Shown one piece after another: positions 1-9,212 of a DNA stretch of 64,000 nucleotides (position 1 is its first letter; every line of letters starts with the position of its first letter). The stretch lies in NCBI GenBank assembly GCA_905221605.1, contig CAJNDS010001147.1, forward strand, positions 393,012 through 457,011, in the 5' to 3' direction. The notes under the pieces are model-generated. The model ran no database searches. It was not told the origin of the DNA and was given only the letters and a program-made list of their open reading frames with translations. A program made the position numbers and the translations under genes. The stretch comes from Symbiodinium natans (Eukaryota > Sar > Dinophyceae > Suessiales > Symbiodiniaceae).

Positions 1-238
1 TGAAAAGGCGGTTGAGGGTTTTGGTTTATAAGGGTAAGAGCTTCAACGTTTTGAATGGGCTTTCAACTTCTTTTGCCCGAATCCCAAGCTGCCCTTGAGC
101 ACCACTTTGCAAAGCCCTTCGTCAGCTAAGCAGAGGAGCACCCTTGACCCTGAGTCCTAAGCCCTAAGCCCTCTAAGCCCTCTAAGCCCTCTAAGCCCTC
201 TAAGCCCTCTAAGCCCTCTCAGCCCTCTAAGCCCTCCA
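1..238. repeat. Left flank with CTCTAAGCC minisatellite
   Basis: No gene is seen. From about 160 to 237 a 9-bp unit (ctctaagcc) is repeated head to tail about eight times, a degenerate relative of the CCCTAA-type repeats common later in the window. It abuts the outer edge of the element 1 LTR. Confidence 0.8.
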
Positions 239-536
239 TGTGAAAACACAGCAGCAGCGCGCTGAACCCTCTTTTTCTCACGACTTGAGCCAAAGTCATA
301 AGCCGGAGGCTTCGTCAGTGAAACTCTTTACACACAGGTGAAAACTCTGCTCTGCCACGTGTTCTCCACAGCCACAAAACAAACTCAAACGTCAGTGGGA
401 GTTCTCGGGACCTACCCAACTACACTTAAAGCAAGCAAAAACGTGCACAGTCACTCCTACAGCTTCCAGACACACATCCCTACAACTCAAGCACTTCAAA
501 AGGCTTTCCCACTTAAAGCAGCACTCCCGTCGAGCC
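239..536 (-). repeat. 3' LTR of element 1
   Basis: Direct repeat of 9213-9502. On the minus strand it ends in ...TTTTCACA at 239. The shared sequence runs through the 13-nt block ending at 536. It carries, on the element's sense strand, an 11-nt match (TTTGGCTCAAG, 294 down to 284) to the 3' end of the dinoflagellate spliced leader. Confidence 0.88.
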
Positions 537-758
537 TCCAAGGCACAACTACGGAGTTCCTCTAACTACACACACACACACACAACTCTGAGCCAGCATG
601 CAGGACAACAAAGTTAACATGTCCTTAGACAGGAACTTTCACACCCCCGCTTGGACTGTGATGCCTCAGAGCCACGCACTTCTTCACAGCTCGGTGTTTC
701 CAGTGCTTAAACATCTCATCCCAGGCAAAGTCCGAAAGCGAGCACTCCTACTGCCGAC
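537..758 (-). other. Element 1 3' untranslated segment
   Basis: Lies between the pol stop and the 3' LTR. It holds a short (ac)n run at about 566-586 and no ORF, so element 1 lacks the third ORF seen in element 2. Confidence 0.6.
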
Positions 759-3700
759 CTAAGAAGGTGTTCCTACAAGACCTAACGTGACTTTCGCAGC
801 ACGCAAAAGAGCTCTACCCAGTTTAGTCGGATAGATACCTGTTTCTTCGACACTAGCAAGTGAAACATGCTGATGACTTTTGTCACAGGGCTTTCCAGAG
901 AAGATTTCACTCCACTCCTCTCGGTTAGTAGCAAAGAACCACCGCTTAAAGACCCCGTCGAAGGCACAACGGTCCACAACCCTTCCAAAGTTCAGACCAA
1001 GGCGCTTCTTTTCTTTCAGATAACTTTCCTCCTTCCAAAGACCACAGTTCTTTGGCCATTCCTGGGTAACCAGGATCTCTTTGCAGCGGTCCTCCAGAAG
1101 TCTTCCTAAAGCTTTCCAAGATGCAACATGCTTCTTGACCTGCTCTCGCCACCGATGTCGAAACTTCGGTCGATGCCAGTTCTTAAAGCGGTAGCTACAT
1201 CCAGCGGTACACGGGGAAGCTATGTGGACATAGATCTGGGGCGGTTTCCTACTCAACAGACACAGCAAGACCTCTCCTAGAAACATTTGAGTACTCTTGC
1301 TTAAGAAGTCTTCTTTCTCAGTTATGCCTATATATGCTACTCGGTCACGAGCACACGCTCGGCACAACGCACTGTCCGTTGAACAAAACACCTCGATCAC
1401 AAGCAGAGGAACAGATCCCAACGCAAGGTCTCTTGCCACTGGCTCGTACTTCGCCAGGTTTGTCGGGATTTTCTCAAGCTTTTCACATACTTCTTCAAGT
1501 TCTTCCATTCGTTCACGAAGGTGTTCAGGAACTACAAGACCCTGAAGGTCTTCTTCACACACTCTTTCCAGTCCACACGCAACCAGCAAATGCTCAAGCA
1601 ACAACTCCTCAGGAGATTTCGTCAGTCCATCGGCTGGATTCCGTTCTCCACTGATGAAGCTTAGAATCAGCCTTTCCAGGTGGACTAGCTCTTGAAGATA
1701 GCGATGACGAAGCTCCAGGTGCCGAACACGGCGTAACAACCCCGTCATTTTGCTAATCGACAAAGCGGCTTCCGAGTCCGAAGCCAGGTGAATCGGAAAC
1801 TCACCGGTCTCTCCTTTGGGCATTCCATACAGGAGCGTTTCCATGAGCAAAGACAAGTACACCGACTCTTTGGCTGCCTCAGTCAGGGCTGCCAATTCGG
1901 CCTCCGCCGAACTCAACGCGGTCACCGACTGTTTCCGCGAGAAAGTTTTAATCATGATGCCATGCCACTTCACAATGGCACCAGACACAGAGCAAATGTT
2001 CCATGACGCATCCACAAAGCCAGAGAGCATGGTTTCCGAAGCGCAGCAAGGATACTCAAACGCTTCTGCCGAAAATCGCTGAAGGTACTCAGGCAAAGCC
2101 ATCACCCAGCGAACCACGCGTCTCAAGCAAGCTTCTGCCTGGCTATCTGGGTCACTCTGATACCGGCCCAGAAATCCTACCGGGTAGGACAAATGCGGCA
2201 ACGTCAGGCTTGCCCACATCAACTTACCAAGCACACGTCTATAGCGTTCATACGCCTCAGTGCTGATAGGTGTTCCAGCCTCCTTCTTCCGGTACTCCCT
2301 CTCGAGGTTTCCCAGCACTGGTTTCACACCTTTTCCGCTAATGCCAAACTCTTCTCCAAGCGACTTCAAGTACCCCGGCTTCAGGCCAAAGAACACAGGT
2401 CCGTGCTCAGTTGTTCGGGCGATCACTCGACCCAAGAACTCGAGCTGCCCGGTCTTACCAGGTTCTAGAAGCCCTGTCTGCTTCATTTTATAGATCTTCG
2501 CTAGCTTAGCGTACAGATCCTTGGCAATTGGCGGATTCTGGGAAAAGATGATGAGATCGTCAACATACACTAACACCAAGGTCAGCGCACCATCCTTCTC
2601 AAGCCGGTGATGCACAGTAGGGTCGGCAGTCTCACCAAACCCAAACTGCTTACGCAGCGTGCTTGTAAACTCTAGGTACCAGCTCAGTGGTCCTACTCTC
2701 AAGCCATTCATGGCTTTGTGTAGCTGCGCAAACAGCGGCTTGTTCTCCTCATCATACATCCCATTCGGAAACCGGATACACTCTACTCCCTGCACAGGCG
2801 CTTGCATGAAGGCAACGCTCACATCTGCTGACAACAAGGTGCCACCTCTGACAGCATGAATAGCAAGGACACCCCTCAAGGCTTCCAAAGACGTGGTGGG
2901 GGAATATATCCCATCAGCTAGAGGATTGGATCCAAATGCATAGTCCCTCACAACAAGACGAGCACGAACGCGTTCAGGGTTCGTGGCCGACGGTTTCGAA
3001 GTCAGAACCCACCTAGTCGTATGGATTCTCCGCGTAGCTCGTTTACGGGCCTCAGCTTCTCCTATAATCGTAGCTACACCAAAAGCATCAAGTTCTGAGA
3101 GCTCGAGTCTCATACCTTCTTCAAGATGCTTACGAGGCAAAACCTTGCCAGAAACTTCGCAAACCGCATTGTCCGGGACATGGACCCAAATCTTCTTTCC
3201 ACCAAACTTCATACGGAACCACTCTTTGACATCATCTCCCTTACGGATTTTTGTCGTTACTCTCAAGTCAGGCCCATCAAAGAGTTGCCTAAGGCCATGC
3301 TCATAGAGCCACGTCAGGCCCTCTTCCATGGCATCGTCTTCTCCTGGATCCATAGGGGCGTCGAGGTCCTCAAGACCTACGCCTCCGGGAGGCTCAACCT
3401 CCATGCCTGTTTCTTCAGGCACGTCCGAAAAATCCGGAGAATACCCATCCAACTCTCCTTCTTCTTCCATTGCTTCAGGGCCCTCAAGAGCAGGTGGTTC
3501 GGTGCGTTCAACAGGAAACTCAAGACTTCCTTCAGGGATATTTGGGGAATCAAGCGGCGGACTCGGACCATCGATTGGAACATCGAACTTGATGGGTCTT
3601 TCAGGGTCTTCCTTATTACCTCGAAGGTCACGCAAAGCAGCTTTGTCAAACTCCACTGGATCTTTGGCACGAAAAGAGCTGAAGATTTCCAAACGAGGGG

Positions 3701-6700
3701 GCTTTCCAATACCTATTGGAACAAAGACCCGAATCCCGGATCCATTAGCACCATGAGGTCCTACATAGAGTGCCCTCACCAAGCGCTTTCCGTAGTCCTT
3801 CTGAGGCTTTCCAAAGCCCACAACCCCAAACTCACAGCTCTTCACTGGCTGAACTGTCGACCCACGCAGTCTCTCCAACGGCGTGCTGTGGTTATGCATC
3901 CTCACAGAATACCTCATGGCCTCAACAAACAGATGGCTCCCTAGAGGCAACTTTTCACCTACACGCTCTTCTAAGCCCAGCCAAACAGACCAGAACGCTT
4001 CTTTCACGAGGCAAACATTGCGTTCAACGATGCCCTTCGCTTGAGGTCTGTTTATCGCGAACGGGACCCAGTGCATTGACCTCCCCCCGAATGTCCGGTG
4101 TTTCGCTGCATTGCGGAAAACACTCTCGAGGAGATTTTCTTGGTCCCCGTGGACAACAATGTCCAATCCACTCAATCCCATTTCCGTAAAGGCTTTGCAA
4201 ACCGATACAGCGGGCACTTCATCCTCAGGTCCTAAGACCACGGTATGTATGTACCCCGACACCACATGAACCATGAGAAGGAAACGAACATTCTTTCCGA
4301 AAAATCCAAAGTCGACTTGCAACTCTCCGGGTCCGTGGTGGTGTTTCATGTGCTTCCTACGAGCCGGCACTCTCCCTCTAGCGCTTTGACATGTGTCACA
4401 GCAACTAAGATAAGGTTGGTGGCCCTTATTTCGGTGCGCCTTCAGCCGCTCCGAGGTCAAATAGACCGGAACCTCAGGATCCAGAGCATCGCTCACCACC
4501 TCCGGGGAACTCAGGGCACCCGGTTCACCTGAGGGAACATTCTCCACACGGGGTTTCTTTCGAACATCGGAGGGCCTAGGGGGTTCACTTCCGCTGGGTT
4601 TCGCAAGTTCAGCTTCCAACGGATCAGGAATCAACTCTTCCTCCGACTCCGAATTCACAACAACCGGGGTCGGCAAACCAGCAAGCATACGCAGGGCCTC
4701 AGAACGTGCCACGGCCTTCTTTTTCTCGGACCCCCGCAGGGACCCAAGCCCACACAAGGCCCACTTCTTCAAGGCACGCCAACATTTCATCATTGGCCCT
4801 TTTGCTTCCTCGCCCGTAGGCTCAGCTTTCAACTCACAAGCAAGCACGCCACGCACAAACAACAGGCGGCGCACAACACTCCAAGACCTACGTGGCACAC
4901 GTCCTACCAAAGTTACACGCAAAAACTTCAGCCTACTCCTACGGCGCACACTCAAAAGCTTCACGCACCTACGCAGCCAACCTCTGAAAACCAAACCCAG
5001 AACCAACCCTAAAGCCAAGGCACTGCTTCCTTTCCATGAAGACCTGGGCACAGAGGGACAGTGTGCAGACCCATTCGCGGCAGGCAGGCTGCACTCACAG
5101 TCACCTACCAAGCACTCAAACGCTCCTACCCTACCTCCTAATGCACACAGCCAGTCTCCTACTGCAAACAGCAGGGCTTTCAGACCTACTCCTACCAATT
5201 TTGTGCATTGCGGCGAAGATCGGAGCAACTCATGCCCGGCTTTTAGGCCCTCAGGGCCCATACCCAAGCATATCAATCCATCTCGGAGCCAGAGTCTCCC
5301 ACATCCGAATTGTCCATAGGTGGGTTTGGAACCACCATACTCGTCTCTGCCGGCGGGGTCAAAGGAGAAGCGCTCCCCGGACTTCCAAGGCCACCGACCA
5401 TTGGCTCCATTGGGACCTCGGAACTCACGTCCATAGGGGTCCCAGGGGCACCGAATGCCTCCACGGGCGTCATCGGCGTCTCGACCTCCATTGGAACCTC
5501 GCCCGCAAGCTCCCTCAATGTATCTGGGTGCGGTGTCGACGGAGGAGGTAGAGGAGCAAGAGGAGGCGGAGGTATAGGCAGGCATGCTTCCATAGGCGTG
5601 CCTGGTGCCGAAGATGGAGGAGGTAGAGGAGGCGGAGTTATAGGCAGGCATGCTTCCATAGGCGTGCCTGGTGCCGAAGATGGAGCATAGGAAAAGACGG
5701 ACGGCGTAAGCGGGGAAGGAGGGCTGAACGGCAAGAAAGCCGGAGGTCCTGGTGGAAAAGCGGGGCCCGTCGACGATGATGGAGCCACCTCGGCTGTTGC
5801 AGCTCTCTTCATGTCGGCATGCAATCGAATCATTGCCTCGGCTTTTGCACGCGCTTGGTTGAGCAAAGCCCATCCCGAAGGAGGTGGAGCTGGGGCACTT
5901 TTGTGAAGAGGCGGTGCCGTGCCACCCGACGCGGATGGTGCAACATCCGGTATTATAGTTGGCGGTTGGGCAGCCAAAGTCACCCGGCGGTTGCTCTGGA
6001 CGAGCACGTCCGCCAAAAGCGCTCTCAAGTCGGCAGCCGGCACACGCTCGACCTTGAGCTCGTTCGGCAGGATGTTTGACAGCTCTGCCGTGAACAACTG
6101 GTCTTGGGCAGGATGGCACCGCAACACCCGAATCGCCTCCAAGTACAGAAGAAATTTCTTCAAGGTGAGCTGGATGCCAACCTGATTGTTGCGCCAGTAC
6201 CCCCTTTGCTCGCATGGAAGGTGCGGTTGGCGGATGGTAGCATTCACATCGGCGACTACCACCCCCATGGTGGTCAAAACATAGCCATACCTTGCATACT
6301 CTGCACGACGGTCGTGCTCCTCGACGAGGGTGTCCGTCAAAACCGACTGGTCCACCGTCGGAGCAGCAATGGCTCGCAGCTCGGCAATGAGCATAGGTTG
6401 CTTCACCGGAATGCCGCTTGTATTGACCACCAACTCCTGTGTCTCCAACTCCCCAAGGCAGGCTGGAATCCCCAACAGCCGTTCGACCGAGCCAGGGGTC
6501 GAGGTAAAAAGGTCGATGTTTTGGAGAAGCTGCCTCGAAAGAGACAGCTGACCTTCCTCCTCGAAACGGTGCGCAAGACGAGCAATCATGCTCGTCGAAA
6601 AGGCTTCCACCTGGGCCACACTCCCACTTTGGGAGTTCACAAGACAGAGCGGAGGCGAGGCTTCCGGAAGCTCCATCCTTTCCAAGGTCCCTTACAAAGG

Positions 6701-8063
6701 CTCCAGGCTTTGAGCAAAACACTCCTAGAGCACACAACACCAGCAATGCTTTCAGAAACACTCCTGGCCAACGCAAGCTCCGAAAGGCACACTTCCTCTC
6801 TTCACTCTGTCCCAACAAACACTCAGGCACACAAGCGCTGGGGTGCAAGTCACTCCTACGTCCTACACGCAAGGCACTCCTACTCCTAATGCAAACACTC
6901 TGAGGCTGGAGCGGCACAGGCCCTACCCCTACGCACTCAAAACCCTTCTCTCCACAGCGTGTGTTCCTACTGGTTTGCTTCTCCAAAGACGTGTTGCTTG
7001 CAGACTTAAGCAAAACAGCTGCGGCGGAACATAAAGCTTCAGCACAACATGCAGAGGGTGGGGTTTCCAGGTCTACTCCTACTTTCGCAACTGCAGCATG
7101 CTCACATCCACTCAAATGCTCCTGTAAAACATGCTCATGCAGCTCGTGTTCCCCCACATGTTGCTTCACTGAAAATGCTCGCAGCAAAAACTTAAAAGGC
7201 GTCACCTCCAATGCTCTTCCTACGTTGGGCGGTGCCTTCTTCTGCACCTTATCCACTTCCATCGCGTCGTCGTTCGGGCTCCACCCCGGCTTGGGTGAGT
7301 CCCCTTTGCTTCTTCTTCCTTTAGGCTTTGCCTTGGTAGGGCCAATCTCCTTAGCCAACGCCCACCAGCTCCTGGCTTCACGAACCAAAGGCACCCACAT
7401 CGAGGAACCTCGTTCCGTCTGCTTCACCAAGCAGCTTGCTCCAGGCTCTGAGGTGAGCCAGGTATTCCATCCCGAGAGGGATGCTTGCCAAGAACTGACT
7501 ACGTTGAAACCAATCTTGCAAACCAAGACCTGTTGAAGCACTACGGGCCTCAACTTCCCAAACTTCACCCGAATGTCAACCAACTTGACACATTCCATGG
7601 GCGTATCGCTAGCACTCATGAGCACAGGAAGAGGTCCCGAATGCTCCTTGACGACTTCGTAAAAACCCAACGCACTCTCTGACAACACGTGGCAGGTGGC
7701 TCCACTATCAATGAGCCATGCGAAAGAGCTATTCCTAGAGGATGACTGGTTCAGTCTCTCGATCTCTCCGTTCGTCATGGTGAGACGAGGGGGCTCAGCT
7801 TCATTGGGCTCATTAGTTCTTGTCCCCGGACCCAAGCCACTCAGATGATGAGACCGCATCGCCATCACCTGGTCAGACTGCTCGTCTTCCACAGCTCGGC
7901 CCTTGGGCTTTCCTTTGTTCTTTGGCTTCCCCTTGGGCTTTCCACCCTTTCCTTTGTCTGTCTTCCCTTTGCCTTTGCCCTTCCCTTTAGGGCTCTTCTC
8001 TCGATTCTTGGAACCAGAAGGCTTTCCACCTTTCGGTTCATCCCTCTGTCGGGGCACTGCCAA
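759..8063 (-). CDS. Element 1 pol polyprotein with long insert and C-terminal extra domain
   Basis: A 2434-codon open frame encoding copia enzymes. It starts with a lysine/glycine-rich basic stretch. The aspartic protease motif WLIDSGATCHV lies near residues 114-126. An integrase zinc finger (HRNKGHQPYLSCCDTC) lies near 1208-1225, with DDE residues in VDFGFF (~1250), HGDQEN (~1303) and ERNVCLVKE (~1347). Reverse transcriptase has YVDDLIIF near 1834. RNase H has FVDASW (~2020), SSAEAELAAL (~2055), SDSEAAL (~2097) and ERNPADGLTK (~2140). After RNase H comes a further ~200-residue domain (EVFCSTDSALC ~2225; IASPCTAGCS ~2280). Residues ~330-1150 are Cys/Ser/Arg-rich without recognisable domains and include the stretch covered by a better-looking frame at 5273-6685. 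Gag lies upstream in a frame offset of -1. The stop-free length is notable; function of this copy is doubtful. Confidence 0.85.
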   Translation of the reverse strand: MAVPRQRDEPKGGKPSGSKNREKSPKGKGKGKGKTDKGKGGKPKGKPKNKGKPKGRAVEDEQSDQVMAMRSHHLSGLGPGTRTNEPNEAEPPRLTMTNGEIERLNQSSSRNSSFAWLIDSGATCHVLSESALGFYEVVKEHSGPLPVLMSASDTPMECVKLVDIRVKFGKLRPVVLQQVLVCKIGFNVVSSWQASLSGWNTWLTSEPGASCLVKQTERGSSMWVPLVREARSWWALAKEIGPTKAKPKGRRSKGDSPKPGWSPNDDAMEVDKVQKKAPPNVGRALEVTPFKFLLRAFSVKQHVGEHELHEHVLQEHLSGCEHAAVAKVGVDLETPPSACCAEALCSAAAVLLKSASNTSLEKQTSRNTRCGEKGFECVGVGPVPLQPQSVCIRSRSALRVGRRSDLHPSACVPECLLGQSEERKCAFRSLRWPGVFLKALLVLCALGVFCSKPGAFVRDLGKDGASGSLASALSCELPKWECGPGGSLFDEHDCSSCAPFRGGRSAVSFEAASPKHRPFYLDPWLGRTAVGDSSLPWGVGDTGVGGQYKRHSGEATYAHCRAASHCCSDGGPVGFDGHPRRGARPSCRVCKVWLCFDHHGGGSRRCECYHPPTAPSMRAKGVLAQQSGWHPAHLEEISSVLGGDSGVAVPSCPRPVVHGRAVKHPAERAQGRACAGCRLESAFGGRARPEQPPGDFGCPTANYNTGCCTIRVGWHGTASSQKCPSSTSFGMGFAQPSACKSRGNDSIACRHEESCNSRGGSIIVDGPRFSTRTSGFLAVQPSFPAYAVRLFLCSIFGTRHAYGSMPAYNSASSTSSIFGTRHAYGSMPAYTSASSCSSTSSVDTAPRYIEGACGRGSNGGRDADDARGGIRCPWDPYGREFRGPNGANGRWPWKSGERFSFDPAGRDEYGGSKPTYGQFGCGRLWLRDGLICLGMGPEGLKAGHELLRSSPQCTKLVGVGLKALLFAVGDWLCALGGRVGAFECLVGDCECSLPAANGSAHCPSVPRSSWKGSSALALGLVLGLVFRGWLRRCVKLLSVRRRSRLKFLRVTLVGRVPRRSWSVVRRLLFVRGVLACELKAEPTGEEAKGPMMKCWRALKKWALCGLGSLRGSEKKKAVARSEALRMLAGLPTPVVVNSESEEELIPDPLEAELAKPSGSEPPRPSDVRKKPRVENVPSGEPGALSSPEVVSDALDPEVPVYLTSERLKAHRNKGHQPYLSCCDTCQSARGRVPARRKHMKHHHGPGELQVDFGFFGKNVRFLLMVHVVSGYIHTVVLGPEDEVPAVSVCKAFTEMGLSGLDIVVHGDQENLLESVFRNAAKHRTFGGRSMHWVPFAINRPQAKGIVERNVCLVKEAFWSVWLGLEERVGEKLPLGSHLFVEAMRYSVRMHNHSTPLERLRGSTVQPVKSCEFGVVGFGKPQKDYGKRLVRALYVGPHGANGSGIRVFVPIGIGKPPRLEIFSSFRAKDPVEFDKAALRDLRGNKEDPERPIKFDVPIDGPSPPLDSPNIPEGSLEFPVERTEPPALEGPEAMEEEGELDGYSPDFSDVPEETGMEVEPPGGVGLEDLDAPMDPGEDDAMEEGLTWLYEHGLRQLFDGPDLRVTTKIRKGDDVKEWFRMKFGGKKIWVHVPDNAVCEVSGKVLPRKHLEEGMRLELSELDAFGVATIIGEAEARKRATRRIHTTRWVLTSKPSATNPERVRARLVVRDYAFGSNPLADGIYSPTTSLEALRGVLAIHAVRGGTLLSADVSVAFMQAPVQGVECIRFPNGMYDEENKPLFAQLHKAMNGLRVGPLSWYLEFTSTLRKQFGFGETADPTVHHRLEKDGALTLVLVYVDDLIIFSQNPPIAKDLYAKLAKIYKMKQTGLLEPGKTGQLEFLGRVIARTTEHGPVFFGLKPGYLKSLGEEFGISGKGVKPVLGNLEREYRKKEAGTPISTEAYERYRRVLGKLMWASLTLPHLSYPVGFLGRYQSDPDSQAEACLRRVVRWVMALPEYLQRFSAEAFEYPCCASETMLSGFVDASWNICSVSGAIVKWHGIMIKTFSRKQSVTALSSAEAELAALTEAAKESVYLSLLMETLLYGMPKGETGEFPIHLASDSEAALSISKMTGLLRRVRHLELRHRYLQELVHLERLILSFISGERNPADGLTKSPEELLLEHLLVACGLERVCEEDLQGLVVPEHLRERMEELEEVCEKLEKIPTNLAKYEPVARDLALGSVPLLVIEVFCSTDSALCRACARDRVAYIGITEKEDFLSKSTQMFLGEVLLCLLSRKPPQIYVHIASPCTAGCSYRFKNWHRPKFRHRWREQVKKHVASWKALGRLLEDRCKEILVTQEWPKNCGLWKEESYLKEKKRLGLNFGRVVDRCAFDGVFKRWFFATNREEWSEIFSGKPCDKSHQHVSLASVEETGIYPTKLGRALLRAAKVTLGLVGTPS
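5273..6685 (-). CDS. 470-codon ORF hidden inside element 1 pol, unknown function
   Basis: This frame overlaps pol residues ~460-931 in a +1 frame. Unlike the pol frame here, it reads like an ordinary protein. The first ~230 residues are mixed, mostly helical-looking sequence (e.g. MIARLAHRFEEEGQLSLSRQ, LKKFLLYLEAIRVLRCHPAQ). A Pro/Ala/Ser-rich half follows, with repeated APGTPMEACLPI blocks and PMEV/PMT-type motifs, ending in an acidic tail (DVGDSGSEMD). I recognise no family. It may be a captured gene or a gag-like extra ORF carried between protease and integrase, with pol staying open in the other frame by chance or by double coding. The ATG at 6685 is the first in the frame; the true start is not decided. 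Confidence 0.5.
   Translation of the reverse strand: MERMELPEASPPLCLVNSQSGSVAQVEAFSTSMIARLAHRFEEEGQLSLSRQLLQNIDLFTSTPGSVERLLGIPACLGELETQELVVNTSGIPVKQPMLIAELRAIAAPTVDQSVLTDTLVEEHDRRAEYARYGYVLTTMGVVVADVNATIRQPHLPCEQRGYWRNNQVGIQLTLKKFLLYLEAIRVLRCHPAQDQLFTAELSNILPNELKVERVPAADLRALLADVLVQSNRRVTLAAQPPTIIPDVAPSASGGTAPPLHKSAPAPPPSGWALLNQARAKAEAMIRLHADMKRAATAEVAPSSSTGPAFPPGPPAFLPFSPPSPLTPSVFSYAPSSAPGTPMEACLPITPPPLPPPSSAPGTPMEACLPIPPPPLAPLPPPSTPHPDTLRELAGEVPMEVETPMTPVEAFGAPGTPMDVSSEVPMEPMVGGLGSPGSASPLTPPAETSMVVPNPPMDNSDVGDSGSEMD
5571..5687 (-). repeat. 66-bp tandem duplication
   Basis: Two adjacent near-identical copies with a 66-bp period (for example ataggcaggcatgcttcc at ~5574 and ~5640). In the 470-codon frame they give two APGTPMEACLPI blocks separated by polyproline. 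66 is a multiple of three, so both overlapping frames stay open. Confidence 0.85.
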
Positions 8064-8767
8064 CTCATATGGCCTGATTTGCCACAGTTCCAGCAGAGGC
8101 CGCGATCCCCAACTGCATTCAGCGAACCAGCATCACACAATCGGGTTTGCTCCTCGTAGAACCGGATGCTTTCAACCAGTTCCTCCCAGCTCCCAGACTT
8201 CCCATGCAGGACAACGTAATGCCTACACTCTGGGCTGACCGATTGAAGAAGAAGGGTGGACCGATCAGATGCTCCAAGCCTCAGTTCAGGGAACCGATGC
8301 AGCTTCTGGTCTACCTTCCCAAGCTCGTCCTCAAGGAAGCGGACGCAGTCAAGCGGTCGCTTGTACGAACTCGCCTTCGAAGTTAGGCGAAGAGCTTCAT
8401 CTCTCACAGCAATGGCCTCCATGCGAGAGACAATGCTGAAGGTCTGGTGCATTTGACGCATTACCTCATAACCACAAGCAGCTTGTCCTTGACGCATCGA
8501 CGTGCTTCTCACCAGTTCCATCCCACGTTCGAACTTCTGCAGACTTTGTTGCAGGTAGTAAAACAACCTTGCCGAACGCGATGCTACCGGAACTGCCATG
8601 TCAGACTGCTTGATCTCACGGTCATGCGTCATTGCCTGGCGCAACTCATTGACATAGTTGTCGTCTATCAACGCCAGCCAGGAAGCAAGCACCTCGCACC
8701 ACCGATGGTACTCCTCCAGCTCTCTCACACGCCCTTTTCCCATCGACACATTATCGATGAGCGGCAA
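7865..8767 (-). CDS. Element 1 gag, main part
   Basis: A 300-codon frame containing a capsid-like helical region (RELEEYHRWCEVLASWLAL, YYLQQSLQKFERGMELV) and a CCHC zinc knuckle (CWNCGKSGHMSWQC). A Lys/Arg-rich tail follows. It overlaps the pol frame by about 200 nt, and pol is in the -1 frame relative to gag. No textbook slippery heptamer is evident in the overlap, so either an unusual recoding site or a mutation separates them. The N-terminal gag sequence lies upstream in other frames. Confidence 0.85.
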   Translation of the reverse strand: MPLIDNVSMGKGRVRELEEYHRWCEVLASWLALIDDNYVNELRQAMTHDREIKQSDMAVPVASRSARLFYYLQQSLQKFERGMELVRSTSMRQGQAACGYEVMRQMHQTFSIVSRMEAIAVRDEALRLTSKASSYKRPLDCVRFLEDELGKVDQKLHRFPELRLGASDRSTLLLQSVSPECRHYVVLHGKSGSWEELVESIRFYEEQTRLCDAGSLNAVGDRGLCWNCGKSGHMSWQCPDRGMNRKVESLLVPRIERRALKGRAKAKGRQTKERVESPRGSQRTKESPRAELWKTSSLTR

Positions 8768-9168
8768 TGCTGGCAGATACTTCTCTGCACGGTTACTTCC
8801 AACATGCAGGTTCTGTGATGGCGCCGGTGGAGGAGCAGAAGCCTTTGCCGTGGGACTTCAGCAGCTGCTGCACTTGAAGCACCCCCAAATGGGTTGCTCA
8901 CAGCTGCCGACAATGCTTCGCTCACGTCTCCTTCTCTCGTCGGCCTCCATCTTTGCCACCAGAACTTGAAGTGTCTGTTGCTGATTCTGCATCATCATTT
9001 GCTTGACTCTGCATCATCTGGACCATCATCTGCTGGAGTTGAGGGTCAAGTCCGATGACCGTGGCGGGTCCTCCCGCTGAAGCAGAAGCTCCAGGGGGTT
9101 GTGTTGGCGGCACCGGGGCCAAACAAAGCTTCGTCGTCTTCGTCTTCAGGCAGCCCGGGGTCAGCCAT
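8768..9168 (-). pseudogene. Element 1 gag N-terminal region, frame-broken
   Basis: Translation in pieces gives gag-like segments in different frames: a start MADPGLPEDEDDEALFG at ~9168, a Met/Gln-rich piece (MMQNQQQTLQVLVAKMEADE), then EALSAAVSNPFGGASSAAAA, then the frame that leads into the capsid part at 8767. At least two frame changes are needed, consistent with decay of this copy. Confidence 0.6.
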
Positions 9169-9200
9169 GACTTCCTAGTTTCTACGAGCGTGCTACACAC

Positions 9201-9212
9201 GCTCCGCTACCA
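9201..9212 (-). other. Primer-binding site of element 1
   Basis: On the minus strand TGGTAGCGGAGC directly follows the 5' LTR. It is the complement of a tRNA 3' end ...CTCCGCT-A-CCA. The U72 implied pairs with A1, a hallmark of eukaryotic initiator tRNA-Met. Confidence 0.85.
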
